Source of the DNA: a virus
Reading direction: 5' to 3' (one strand)
DNA length: 31,289 bases
IMG/VR virus record: IMGVR_UViG_3300025127_000008
Span: 1 to 31,289 of that record
Below the pieces are notes generated by a model. The model made no database searches, was not told the DNA's origin, and saw only the letters and a program-made list of their open reading frames with translations. The position numbers and the translations under genes were made by a program. Position 1 is the first letter of the stretch. Each line of letters begins with the position of its first letter. Shown here one piece after another: positions 6,949-13,241 of the stretch.

Positions 6949-7452
6949 ATGGCTGAAGCATTATTTGTTACTCGTAAAGATATTGTAAAATACACTAATG
7001 TATCAGGTGGAGTTGATACAGACAAGTTTATACAATACGTTAAGATTGCCCAAAACATACATATACAAAATTATATAGGTACAAAGCTATATGATAAAAT
7101 AAGTACAGATATTATAGCTGGTAATTTGACAGGGCATTACGCAACATTAGTTGAGAACCATATAAAACCCTGTTTAGTACATTGGGCAATGGTTGAGTAT
7201 TTACCATTTGCTGCTTACACGGTATCAAATAAAGGTGTTTATAAACATAGTAGTGAAAACGCTGAAAACGTATCTAAAACAGAAGTAGATTTTTTAATTG
7301 AAAAAGAACGTACAACAGCACAATACTATACCGATAGAATGATAGAACATTTTAGTTTTTATGCAGCAGAAAGATATGCTGAATATTACACTAATAATAA
7401 CGATAACGTATATCCTGATAAGGATGCTAATTTTTCTGGATGGGTACTATAA
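6949..7452 (+). CDS. Head-tail connector (DUF6712-like)
   Basis: This is a 167-residue, mostly helical protein with LFVTRKDIVKYTNVSGGVD, YVKIAQNIHIQNYIGTKLYD and VHWAMVEYLPFA. The early pattern of a helix-turn leading into IQNYIGTKLYD is typical of connector or adaptor proteins that bind below the portal, and I recall this type as DUF6712 in Bacteroidota phages. It begins three bases after the portal stop, which supports a head-tail joining role. Its 3' end overlaps a 33-codon basic reading frame. Confidence 0.7.
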   Translation: MAEALFVTRKDIVKYTNVSGGVDTDKFIQYVKIAQNIHIQNYIGTKLYDKISTDIIAGNLTGHYATLVENHIKPCLVHWAMVEYLPFAAYTVSNKGVYKHSSENAENVSKTEVDFLIEKERTTAQYYTDRMIEHFSFYAAERYAEYYTNNNDNVYPDKDANFSGWVL

Positions 7453-7541
7453 TAAAAGTAAGATACAAACCTAAACAACAAAACATAGTTAAGTTAAGAA
7501 ACTATTTAGAAAAGATGTATAACAAAAACGTTAAAAAGTAA
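7440..7541 (+). CDS. Small basic peptide overlapping the connector gene
   Basis: A 33-residue reading frame starts with the ATG at 7440, 13 bases inside the connector gene, and stops at 7539-7541, ten bases before the next ATG. It reads MGTIIKVRYKPKQQNIVKLR and continues with YLEKMY. Ten of 33 residues are Lys or Arg and only one is acidic. It fills an otherwise empty 99-base gap in a genome with almost no gaps, which favours it being real. Function is unknown; nucleic acid binding is possible from charge alone. A late promoter motif lies inside its 3' half. Confidence 0.5.
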   Translation: MGTIIKVRYKPKQQNIVKLRNYLEKMYNKNVKK

Positions 7542-7546
7542 TTATA
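7521..7546 (+). promoter_or_regulatory. Candidate phage late promoter, weaker (AACAAA-N12-TAATTATA)
   Basis: AACAAA at 7521-7526, then exactly 12 bases, then TAATTATA at 7539-7546, which matches six of eight consensus bases. Five bases separate it from the ATG at 7552. The spacing agreement and its place before the tail-fibre module support it. Confidence 0.45.
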
Positions 7547-7551
7547 TAAGT

Positions 7552-7758
7552 ATGGCTAATAACATAAATTGGGGAAAAGTATATTGTGAAATGGTAACCA
7601 ATTCTGCTTGGGGTACAGATAGTGCTTTTACAACTGAATTTATACCTGATTTTTCTGCACCTACTTGCTGGACTCTTATAGATGCTTTTAGTGCAGACAC
7701 AACGTTATACACAGCAGATACAACTCAACATAAAGCAGATGCTACACAAATAAGTTAA
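7552..7758 (+). CDS. Small protein at the head of the tail-fibre module
   Basis: This is a 68-residue protein with NINWGKVYCEMVTNSAWG and a Thr/Asp-rich repeat-like C-terminus (SADTTLYTADTTQHKADATQ), where the units DTTLYTA, DTTQHKA and DATQ repeat loosely. It precedes three larger fibre-type genes by a short A-rich gap. I recognise the pattern from Bacteroidota phages but know no function. It is probably a small tail-tip or fibre component. Confidence 0.6.
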   Translation: MANNINWGKVYCEMVTNSAWGTDSAFTTEFIPDFSAPTCWTLIDAFSADTTLYTADTTQHKADATQIS

Positions 7759-7768
7759 AAAATAAAAA

Positions 7769-8338
7769 ATGGCTAAACAAGTAATAAATATAGGAACAAC
7801 TGCTAACGATGGTACAGGTGATCCGTTAAGAGATGCCTTTGATAAGGTAAACGACAACTTCACTGAATTGTATTCAGACGATGCAGGAGATGTAGGAAGT
7901 ATAACAGCAACAGCACCAATAGCAAGAGATTCAGCTACAGGAGCAGTAACAATATCTTTAAATGATGATGGAGTTACACACGCTAAACTAGAACCAAGAT
8001 ATACAGCAAAAGCTACAAGTACAGGAACAGGTAGTCAAAATTTAGATGCTTCTACTGCAACAACTTTTTTACTTACAGGTAATGTAGCAACTGCAACCCT
8101 TACAATTCAAAATATGAAACTTGGGCAAGTGATTGACATCCAAATGACAGGAACTTTAAGTAGTGCTGCAATAACATTAGCTACAAACTTTTCAAGTACA
8201 ACAATTAATAAAATCGGAACTACGGATTTTGATACTTCAGAAAAAAACTTAATACAAGTAGTTTGTGTAGACGATACAGATGCAGCAGCGATTATTAACT
8301 ATTCAGTCGGAAAAATAACAGCAGATACAACACCATAA
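7769..8338 (+). CDS. Tail fibre/baseplate attachment protein
   Basis: This is a 189-residue protein beginning with the motif INIGTTANDGTGDPLRDAF followed by KVNDNFTELY. This motif is a widespread N-terminal signature in phage tail fibre and baseplate wedge-attached proteins. The rest is Thr/Ala/Ser-rich with alternating hydrophobic residues, suggesting a beta-structured trimeric fibre body. It sits between a small protein and a fibre-chaperone-like gene. It most likely links the adhesin to the tail tip; the exact place in the virion is inference. Confidence 0.72.
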   Translation: MAKQVINIGTTANDGTGDPLRDAFDKVNDNFTELYSDDAGDVGSITATAPIARDSATGAVTISLNDDGVTHAKLEPRYTAKATSTGTGSQNLDASTATTFLLTGNVATATLTIQNMKLGQVIDIQMTGTLSSAAITLATNFSSTTINKIGTTDFDTSEKNLIQVVCVDDTDAAAIINYSVGKITADTTP

Positions 8339-8340
8339 AT

Positions 8341-8808
8341 ATGAAAGCAATACAAGATAGTAACGGAAAAATAACAGTATTTAATAGTACGCCTAAAAAT
8401 TGGGGTGCTGTAATTTGTGGATTCAATACATTTTCAAAAGAGAAACTTGAAAGCTATGGTTTTTACGATGTAGTGAGACCAACTATAAAAGAAAGTCAAA
8501 AGTTAGGTGCTATAGAATGGGATGCAGACAATAGTGTTTTTACTTATCCTGTAGTTAATAAAACTTACAGTCAATCAGTAGCTGAACTTAAAACAAGTAA
8601 AATAGAAAACTTAAAATATATTTACGGTAGTGAATTAAGCAAAACAGATTGGTATATTATAAGAGCGCAAGAAGGAATAGCTGCACCACAAGATGTTATA
8701 GACGCAAGAGCAGCGTTAAGAACTGAATGCGCAAGTAAAGAAGCAGAAATAAATGCTTTAAGTACAAAGGCTTCTATTGTAGATTATCAACTTCCAAGTT
8801 ATATATAA
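8341..8808 (+). CDS. Tail fibre assembly chaperone-like protein
   Basis: This is a 155-residue protein. Its C-terminal half contains LSKTDWYIIRAQEGIAAPQD followed by ARAALRTECASKEAEI. The pattern Lxx(S/T)DWyxxRxxE with a later R-x-x-L/I-R motif is typical of tail fibre assembly proteins and DUF4376-type fibre tails. The N-terminus (IQDSNGKITVFNSTPKNWG) is less informative. It is flanked by two fibre genes and overlaps the next gene by one base. It could be a chaperone or a fibre domain that stays in the virion. Confidence 0.6.
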   Translation: MKAIQDSNGKITVFNSTPKNWGAVICGFNTFSKEKLESYGFYDVVRPTIKESQKLGAIEWDADNSVFTYPVVNKTYSQSVAELKTSKIENLKYIYGSELSKTDWYIIRAQEGIAAPQDVIDARAALRTECASKEAEINALSTKASIVDYQLPSYI

Positions 8809-9851
8809 TGAGTTTAGGAAAAAGATTAATAGCAACCGATGCAGCAGGAGGAATTGTAGGTACTGATAACTTTAATACTGTTACTTATATAGGAAATGGA
8901 GGTACTCAAGCAATTACAACGGTTGGCTTTCAACCTGACTTTGTTTGGATAAAAACGAGAAGTGATATAGGAGGTTCAAACCATTTTCTTTTTGACAGCA
9001 TTAGAGGCGCAACAAATAGGGTTTTTTCGAATCTAATTAATAATGAAGCAGCAGATGCTGATTCTTTAACATCATTTAATAGTAATGGATTTACTGTAGA
9101 TGATGATATAAGCTGTAATGGTAGTGGAGAAAGCATAGTTGCTTGGAATTGGAAAGCGGCGGCAAGTAATGCAACAAACAATGATGGAACAACAACAAGT
9201 ACAGTGAGAGCAAACACAGCAGCAGGATTTTCTATTGTAAAATTTGCAGCAACTAATACAAGCATTCAGGTTGGACACGGACTGACCGCCAGTCCTAATT
9301 TGATTATATATAAAAATTTAGATACTGCTGACAATTGGTATGTGTATCATAGTGGTTTAACTTCTCCAAATACACAATGGTTAAAGTTAAACAGTCAAGA
9401 TGCTGTAGTAACAAGTGGAACATACAACTTTTCTGCTGTTACATCTTCTACATTTACAAGCCATTTGTGGGCAGGTGCAGGAAGTAACGATATAATCGCA
9501 TATTGTTTCGCAGACATATCAAATTATCAAAAAATAGGAACGTATAACGGTTCAGGTTCAGCAGGGAAAAGAGTTTATACAGATAGTAATGGAGATGGAA
9601 CAGGAACAGGAGGCTTCCAACCAAGGTTTGTATTAATAAAATGTACTACTAATGGAAGTACAGATTGGCTAATTTTTACTTCAAATGTTGTAGATGGAAG
9701 TGGTAACCCAACAATGATTAGGGCAAATACAACAGATTCAGAATTTACAGGCGATAGATTACAGTTCACCTCAGATGGATTTACTTTGAGTGATAATGAT
9801 GGTTCAAGAAACGGAAGCAGTAGAACTTACCTTTATTGGGCAATCGCATAA
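8808..9851 (+). CDS. Tail fibre / receptor-binding protein with DUF7483-like lectin repeats
   Basis: This is a 347-residue Gly/Ser/Thr/Asn-rich protein. GFQPDFVWIKTRS followed by FLFDSIRGA and, later, SFNSNGFTVDD and VAWNWKA fit a domain (DUF7483-like, concanavalin-like jelly roll) that I know from marine phage fibres. A second, partial copy occurs in the last 110 residues (GFQPRFVLIKCTT, LQFTSDGFTLSD, YLYWAIA). As the last and largest gene of the fibre module it is the best candidate for host recognition. The lectin-like role is inferred from the family. Confidence 0.72.
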   Translation: MSLGKRLIATDAAGGIVGTDNFNTVTYIGNGGTQAITTVGFQPDFVWIKTRSDIGGSNHFLFDSIRGATNRVFSNLINNEAADADSLTSFNSNGFTVDDDISCNGSGESIVAWNWKAAASNATNNDGTTTSTVRANTAAGFSIVKFAATNTSIQVGHGLTASPNLIIYKNLDTADNWYVYHSGLTSPNTQWLKLNSQDAVVTSGTYNFSAVTSSTFTSHLWAGAGSNDIIAYCFADISNYQKIGTYNGSGSAGKRVYTDSNGDGTGTGGFQPRFVLIKCTTNGSTDWLIFTSNVVDGSGNPTMIRANTTDSEFTGDRLQFTSDGFTLSDNDGSRNGSSRTYLYWAIA

Positions 9852-9854
9852 AGA

Positions 9855-9995
9855 ATGGAAAATATTAGACTTTGGGCAGTAAATAGTATGGCAGTTGGCT
9901 TTAGTCTTGTAAATATAAATATGATATTATCAACTTTAGTATTAGTAGCTTCTTTAGTATGGACTATAATACAAATAAAAGATAAGTTAAAATGA
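9855..9995 (+). CDS. Small single-pass membrane protein, holin-like
   Basis: This is a 46-residue protein. After MENIRLWAVNSMAVGF comes one strong membrane helix at about residues 22-41 (ILSTLVLVASLVWTIIQI) and a short basic tail KDKLK. It starts three bases after the fibre gene and overlaps the next gene by four bases (ATGA). With three further small membrane proteins nearby and an endopeptidase, it is probably part of the lysis module, for example a holin or antiholin. No sequence motif proves this. Confidence 0.65.
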   Translation: MENIRLWAVNSMAVGFSLVNINMILSTLVLVASLVWTIIQIKDKLK

Positions 9996-10396
9996 AACTT
10001 CCAAAGAACGGTACAGCAAAAGAAATACGAAGTTATGCAGGAAGCCTTTTTGTATTTCTGTTTATAGTTGGAATAATAATAACGTTTGTACAGTTTCCTG
10101 TTTTAGAATCTAACAAAGAGATCGTGCTAATGTTGATTGGCTCTATCGCTGCTTCGATTCCTGTCTTAATTTCAGCCATAAGTGGCACACGACCTGATGA
10201 TGTAAATGCATTGAAATCAGCAATAGAAAAAAAAGAACATCAAATACAAATGCTTGTAGATGCTAAAGATAGATTAGAAGAAATGGTTATAAACCTACAA
10301 AGAGAAATGCTACAAAATCAAGATATGATGCTTGACCGTATCTTATTAAAGAGTGCTATGGACTTTGATGACAAAAACAATAGAAATGAAAAATAA
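9992..10396 (+). CDS. Two-pass membrane protein with coiled coil, holin-like
   Basis: This is a 134-residue protein with hydrophobic helices at about residues 17-35 (GSLFVFLFIVGIIITFV) and 45-65 (IVLMLIGSIAASIPVLIS), then a charged helical region at about 75-120 with coiled-coil heptads (EKKEHQIQMLVDAKDRLEEM). Two membrane helices followed by a soluble helix fit a class II-like holin or a membrane anchor of a lysis complex. It overlaps both neighbours in other frames, consistent with a coupled lysis operon. Confidence 0.65.
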   Translation: MKLPKNGTAKEIRSYAGSLFVFLFIVGIIITFVQFPVLESNKEIVLMLIGSIAASIPVLISAISGTRPDDVNALKSAIEKKEHQIQMLVDAKDRLEEMVINLQREMLQNQDMMLDRILLKSAMDFDDKNNRNEK

Positions 10397-10466
10397 ACCT
10401 AAATGTAAATGTGGATGCACAAATAACGCAGAAGGTTATTGTGATGGTTCACACCTAAATAAATAA
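10386..10466 (+). CDS. CDGSH-like iron-sulphur microprotein
   Basis: A 26-residue frame starts at 10386, overlapping the holin-like gene by 11 bases, and ends two bases before the next gene's ATG at 10469. It reads MKNKPKCKCGCTNNAEGY and continues CDGSHLNK. The motif C-x-C-(9)-C-D-G-S-H matches the 2Fe-2S ligand set (three Cys, one His) of CDGSH domains, with one extra residue between the second and third cysteine compared with the usual C-x-C-(8)-C-D-G-S-H. The exact fit into the gap and the intact ligand set argue that it is a gene. A role in lysis or redox sensing is unknown. Confidence 0.65.
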   Translation: MKNKPKCKCGCTNNAEGYCDGSHLNK

Positions 10467-10468
10467 AT

Positions 10469-10636
10469 ATGGATGTTTTAATAATTATAATTTCAATAAT
10501 AATGTTTGCTACTGCAATAATGATGGGGCTTACTGTTTACGGACTTTTTACCGACAAAGACAAAGATGGTATACCTGATGCATTAGAACAAAAATTTAGC
10601 GAACTAAAAGAAGAAATTAGTAAGTTGAAAAAATGA
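10469..10636 (+). CDS. Single-pass membrane protein with calcium-binding-like loop
   Basis: This is a 55-residue protein. Residues 3-26 form a membrane helix (very rich in Ile and Met), followed by DKDKDGIPD at about 29-37, which is the D-x-D-x-D-G-x-x-D pattern of EF-hand and thrombospondin type 3 calcium loops, then an amphipathic charged helix (QKFSELKEEISKLKK). It overlaps the endopeptidase gene by four bases (ATGA). The arrangement could serve as a calcium-responsive membrane anchor or a spanin-like part; this is inference. Confidence 0.62.
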   Translation: MDVLIIIISIIMFATAIMMGLTVYGLFTDKDKDGIPDALEQKFSELKEEISKLKK

Positions 10637-10983
10637 AATACTTTACGTTAGATGAATTTGATTCACCAGATCACAAAGGTAGTGGTGTTAATATGGATAG
10701 TAATTTTCTTGAATTGCTCAACAATGCACGTGAAATTGCAGGGATACCATTTAAGATCACAAGTGGATATAGAACATCTGAACATAACCAAAAAGTTGGA
10801 GGTGTACAAAACTCATCACACCTCAACGGTCTTGCAGCAGACATTGCAGTTGGATCAGGCAATGAAAGATACGTTATTCTTAACGCACTTATTAGAGCAG
10901 GATTTAAACGATTGGGAATTGCTAAAACCTTCATACATTGCGATACCGATTCTTCAAAACCAAATTCAGTTTGGACATACTAA
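10633..10983 (+). CDS. Endolysin, M15 family D-Ala peptidase (peptidase M15_3-like)
   Basis: This is a 116-residue protein with the zinc peptidase pattern SGYRT (44-48), SSHLNGLAADIAV with H63 and D70 as zinc ligands, and FIHCDTD with H102 as third ligand. These are the M15_3/VanY-like motifs. Such enzymes cut peptidoglycan peptide cross-links, and small single-domain versions act as phage endolysins. No signal peptide is seen, so release across the membrane would need one of the adjacent holin-like proteins. The length fits the minimal M15_3 domain. Confidence 0.88.
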   Translation: MKYFTLDEFDSPDHKGSGVNMDSNFLELLNNAREIAGIPFKITSGYRTSEHNQKVGGVQNSSHLNGLAADIAVGSGNERYVILNALIRAGFKRLGIAKTFIHCDTDSSKPNSVWTY

Positions 10984-11001
10984 CACGGTAGGAAGCACAC
11001 T

Positions 11002-11073
11002 ATGGAACAATTAATAACAGGTTATATTATGTTTCGTTTGTTAGAATTTTTAATAAGGAAAACTTTTGGCTGA
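11002..11073 (+). CDS. Possible 23-residue hydrophobic peptide
   Basis: A short frame reads MEQLITGYIMFRLLEFLIRK and ends TFG. It is amphipathic or membrane-seeking. It lies between the endopeptidase and the 3TM holin and overlaps the latter's TTG start by eight bases. It fills the only gap in the lysis module, but at this length chance is a real alternative. Confidence 0.3.
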   Translation: MEQLITGYIMFRLLEFLIRKTFG

Positions 11074-11482
11074 AAAAAAGAAATTTAAGGATACTAAAGT
11101 AGGTCAATTCTTACTTAACAAAATACCTGATGTAGTTGGTGCAGTAGCAGGTGATACACTTGCAGGTAATGTTATACAAGCTATTATAGGTGGTTCTGAA
11201 ATGAGTGATGAAGATAAGCAAGTTGCACTTAAAAAACTTGATATAGAACGTGCTGAAATAGATGGTGTTACAAGAAGGTGGGTAGCTGATGCAAGAAGTG
11301 GATGGTTGCCATCAAACGTAAGACCACTTACATTAATATTTCTTACAGTTGCTTTTGTTATTGGGTGGTATATGCAAATAGATGGTTTATCAATTGTTAA
11401 AGAACTTCTTTTTGTAGTTTTTGCAGGATATTTTGGAGGAAGATCGTACGAAAAGGTAATGGGTAATAAAAACCATCAGTAA
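11066..11482 (+). CDS. Holin, 3TM family (Holin_3TMs-like)
   Basis: This is a 138-residue protein. RRWVADARSGWLPSNVRPLT (71-90) is the signature of the three-transmembrane holin family found in gene transfer agents and many phages, with helices at about 88-103 and 108-122. Such proteins perforate the inner membrane at the end of infection. The start is TTG at 11066 (TTG GCT GAA AAA), preceded by AAGGAAAA, and overlaps the short upstream peptide; no ATG fits better. It lies directly after the endopeptidase and overlaps the next gene by one base. Confidence 0.78.
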   Translation: MAEKKKFKDTKVGQFLLNKIPDVVGAVAGDTLAGNVIQAIIGGSEMSDEDKQVALKKLDIERAEIDGVTRRWVADARSGWLPSNVRPLTLIFLTVAFVIGWYMQIDGLSIVKELLFVVFAGYFGGRSYEKVMGNKNHQ

Positions 11483-11772
11483 TGAATATATCTGAAAGTT
11501 CTAAAATAAGTTTAGATATTAAAGCACTTTTAGGTATGATAATAGGTGTAGTTACAGTTGCAAGTATTTGGTTTAACCTTACAGCAGAAATAGAAATGTT
11601 AAAAATTAAAGTTTCTAAAATGGATGAAAAGGTACAATCCAACTACAGATGGGTAAATAGCTTTGAACCTCCTAAAGAAGTACAAAAAGCAGTAGATGAA
11701 ATAAACATAATGAAACTTGAAAACGCTGTTACAAAATATAAAGTTGAACAATTAGAAAAATATAAAAAGTAA
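11482..11772 (+). CDS. Membrane-anchored coiled-coil protein, spanin-like
   Basis: This is a 96-residue protein with one membrane helix at about residues 14-31 (ALLGMIIGVVTVASIWF) and the remaining 60 residues charged and helical (EIEMLKIKVSKMDEKV and a second helix). A membrane anchor plus coiled coil after holin and endolysin fits an inner-membrane spanin, but no outer-membrane lipoprotein partner with a lipobox is visible nearby. Stop and start overlap (TAATG) with the next small gene. Confidence 0.6.
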   Translation: MNISESSKISLDIKALLGMIIGVVTVASIWFNLTAEIEMLKIKVSKMDEKVQSNYRWVNSFEPPKEVQKAVDEINIMKLENAVTKYKVEQLEKYKK

Positions 11773-11903
11773 TGGCAAAGCAAATAGTTATTAACTATAA
11801 AAAAGTTAAGGTTAAGCGTAAGGGTATACATAGTAAAAACAAACAATCTAAACTTAAATCTTCTAAAAACTACGTTAAAAAATATCGTGGTCAAGGTAGA
11901 TAA
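11772..11903 (+). CDS. Very basic 43-residue protein
   Basis: The frame reads MAKQIVINYKKVKVKRKGIH, continues with SKNKQSKLKSSKNY and ends KYRGQGR. It has 16 Lys or Arg residues and no acidic residue, so nucleic acid binding is plausible, or packaging with DNA in the virion. It starts in a one-base overlap with the spanin-like gene. I recall similar short basic proteins ending in YRGQGR in flavobacterial phages. A further 21-codon frame begins in a TAATG overlap at 11903 and ends at 11968; I do not call it. Confidence 0.6.
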   Translation: MAKQIVINYKKVKVKRKGIHSKNKQSKLKSSKNYVKKYRGQGR

Positions 11904-11956
11904 TGTGTAAAACTAATTTTAAAAAAAGTTTACATTTTAAAATAAAAGCGTGTAAC

Positions 11957-11989
11957 TTTGGTGGGTAGTGGGAATGTAAATAATATTTG
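11957..11989 (+). promoter_or_regulatory. Possible weak host-type promoter
   Basis: TTTG at 11957-11960, 21 bases, then AATATTTG at 11982-11989, one mismatch to the Bacteroidota box TAnnTTTG. It lies 14 bases before the ATG at 12004 and would drive the two genes ending in the NinG-like gene. Spacing is two bases longer than at the better sites. Confidence 0.3.
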
Positions 11990-12003
11990 TATAAATATAA
12001 ATA

Positions 12004-12252
12004 ATGATTACAGAAGATAAAATTAGAAAAATACAAGGTTATAAAACTTGGTCTACTAAAAGAAAAGTAGATGAACTACTAATGGAAGATGCTCATATGT
12101 ATTGTAATTTAGGTATTGATTCTACAACTACAGATAAGAAAAAAGTAAAAGCTATTAGTAGAAAAATATACAAAGCTATATCTATTATAAGTCCTTTAGA
12201 TGGTTATATATTAGAAGCACATATGAATGAAAAAGATTTAACAAGTGCCTAA
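12004..12252 (+). CDS. Conserved hypothetical protein next to NinG
   Basis: This is an 82-residue, mostly helical, charged protein with KVDELLMEDAHMYCNLGIDS and KVKAISRKIYKAI. I recognise the type from Bacteroidota phages but not a function. It overlaps the NinG-like gene by eight bases, so a joint role in recombination or DNA processing is possible. No membrane segment or catalytic motif is seen. Confidence 0.6.
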   Translation: MITEDKIRKIQGYKTWSTKRKVDELLMEDAHMYCNLGIDSTTTDKKKVKAISRKIYKAISIISPLDGYILEAHMNEKDLTSA

Positions 12253-12643
12253 AAAATTATCAAGAAGTAAACTTGTAAAGAAACTTGATACAGTATTTAG
12301 TAAATATATAAGGGTTAATAGTGCTAATAAAAATGGATATTGTACTTGTGTAACTTGTGGTGTAGTAAAACATTGGAAAGAAATACAAGCAGGACATTTT
12401 ATGAGTAGAAAACATTACAGTACAAGATGGGATGAACGTAATATTCGAACGCAATGTGTAGGTTGTAATATGTTTAGGCAAGGTGAACAATATAAATTTT
12501 CACTTTTTTTAGGTAAAGATCAGGCAGAAGTATTATATTTGAAAAGTAAAGAAACAGTTAAGTTTACCAATAACGAACTTGAAGAAATGATAAAGGATTA
12601 TGAAGCAAAGTTAAATAACGATAGGCTTAAAAGTATTACTTGA
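12245..12643 (+). CDS. ninG: NinG-like HNH recombination nuclease
   Basis: This is a 132-residue protein. It has a zinc-finger-like CTCVTC (C33, C35, C38), AGHFMSRKHYSTRWDERNIR with H51 and H57, then QCVGCNMFRQG (C71, C74). This order of CxxC, AGHF-x-SR, N and CxxCN is the hallmark of lambda NinG (Rap), a structure-specific endonuclease acting on recombination intermediates. The start is GTG at 12245, overlapping the previous gene. A terminator follows closely. It is separated from the main recombination cluster by a terminator and a promoter. Confidence 0.8.
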   Translation: MPKKLSRSKLVKKLDTVFSKYIRVNSANKNGYCTCVTCGVVKHWKEIQAGHFMSRKHYSTRWDERNIRTQCVGCNMFRQGEQYKFSLFLGKDQAEVLYLKSKETVKFTNNELEEMIKDYEAKLNNDRLKSIT

Positions 12644-12674
12644 TTCTTTCTTGTAATTTTGTTCTTTGTTTGAA

Positions 12675-12701
12675 GGGTGTCAGAAATGATGCCCTTTTTT
12701 T
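12675..12701 (+). terminator. Terminator with AGAAAT loop after ninG
   Basis: GGGTGTC (12675-12681), loop AGAAAT (12682-12687) and GATGCCC (12688-12694) form seven pairs including two G-T, followed by seven T. It separates the late and lysis region from the early region. Confidence 0.88.
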
Positions 12702-12723
12702 ATTTAAAATATTTTGTTAATTA

Positions 12724-12754
12724 TTTGTTTATTAAAAAAAAGGTTGTATGTTTG
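12724..12754 (+). promoter_or_regulatory. Strong host-type (Bacteroidota) early promoter
   Basis: TTTG at 12724-12727, exactly 19 bases, then TATGTTTG at 12747-12754, a perfect match to the Bacteroidota -33/-7 pair TTTG and TAnnTTTG. It follows a terminator and opens the early region. A perfect palindrome lies at the expected transcription start. Confidence 0.75.
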
Positions 12755-12756
12755 TG

Positions 12757-12772
12757 ATGTCAATAATGACAT
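12757..12772 (+). promoter_or_regulatory. Palindromic operator candidate at the early promoter
   Basis: ATGTCA (12757-12762) and TGACAT (12767-12772) form a perfect 6-4-6 inverted repeat three bases after the -7 box, on the predicted transcription start. A dimeric regulator bound here would block initiation. Two copies of TTCACAAA (12798-12805 and 12809-12816), 11 bases apart, lie further down. No repressor gene is recognisable in this genome, so a host regulator or an unidentified phage protein would be needed. Confidence 0.5.
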
Positions 12773-12922
12773 ATAATTAATAAAAGGGGTTAAGAGCTTC
12801 ACAAAGATTTCACAAATTTATTAGAATATTATAAAGATAAGAATGGTAAAGTTAATTTTGATAATTTTACACATAAAGATACATTTGAAGAATACTGTAA
12901 CTTATTTGAAATAAGACAATAC

Positions 12923-13156
12923 TTGGCACAATTATCTGATTTTCTTGGAACAAATGAATATTATCAAGATGCTGATGCTTGTGAAAGTTATTGTTATGAT
13001 TTAGATAAAATTATTGGAACACCATCTTATAAAGATTGGGATGAATTTAAGATAGCAATGTTTAATAAAAAAATAGAATTACAAAAAAAGGAATATGATG
13101 CAAATGAACCAAAAAGAAAACTTGCAGAATTTCAAAAAAAATTAAAAGAATGGTAA
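12923..13156 (+). CDS. Hypothetical early protein; true start uncertain, frame open from 12794
   Basis: The smallest version uses TTG at 12923 and gives 77 residues: acidic and Tyr-rich at first (ADACESYCYDLDKIIG), then a charged helix (KKIELQKKEYD). The frame is open upstream to 12794 and that part also looks coding (for example DKNGKVNFDNFTHKDTFEEY), yet holds no ATG, GTG or TTG. A GGGG at 12786-12789 could act as ribosome binding site for a start near 12794-12800. The gene is alone between a strong promoter with a palindrome and a terminator. Function is unknown; an early host-takeover or regulatory role is inference. Confidence 0.5.
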   Translation: MAQLSDFLGTNEYYQDADACESYCYDLDKIIGTPSYKDWDEFKIAMFNKKIELQKKEYDANEPKRKLAEFQKKLKEW

Positions 13157-13186
13157 AAATAATTTAATGAATGTAATTTTATAATA

Positions 13187-13213
13187 CCCTTACAGAAATG
13201 TAGGGGTTTTTTT
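13187..13213 (+). terminator. Terminator with AGAAAT loop, overlapping the next promoter
   Basis: CCCTTAC (13187-13193), loop AGAAAT (13194-13199) and GTAGGGG (13200-13206) form seven pairs including one T-G, followed by seven T. The stem bases are unrelated to the other three AGAAAT hairpins, so the loop is conserved independently. Confidence 0.85.
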
Positions 13214-13237
13214 GTTAATTAATTTTTACTATCTTTA
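13207..13237 (+). promoter_or_regulatory. Probable host-type early promoter
   Basis: TATCTTTA at 13230-13237 is a one-mismatch -7 box. The -33 element is either TTTT (13207-13210, 19-base gap) or TTTG (13211-13214, 15-base gap), inside the terminator T-run. It lies just before the ATG at 13242 and would express the recombination genes. Confidence 0.45.
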
Positions 13238-13241
13238 CAAT

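Noticed and set aside
10652-11014. Plus-strand 120-codon frame overlapping the endolysin
   Set aside because: It is a shadow of the M15 peptidase frame, which has all zinc ligands; the shadow has no recognisable domain.
11903-11968. Possible 21-codon frame after the basic 43-residue gene
   Set aside because: It has a TAATG junction, but it is too short and without motif or composition support, and it overlaps a possible promoter.
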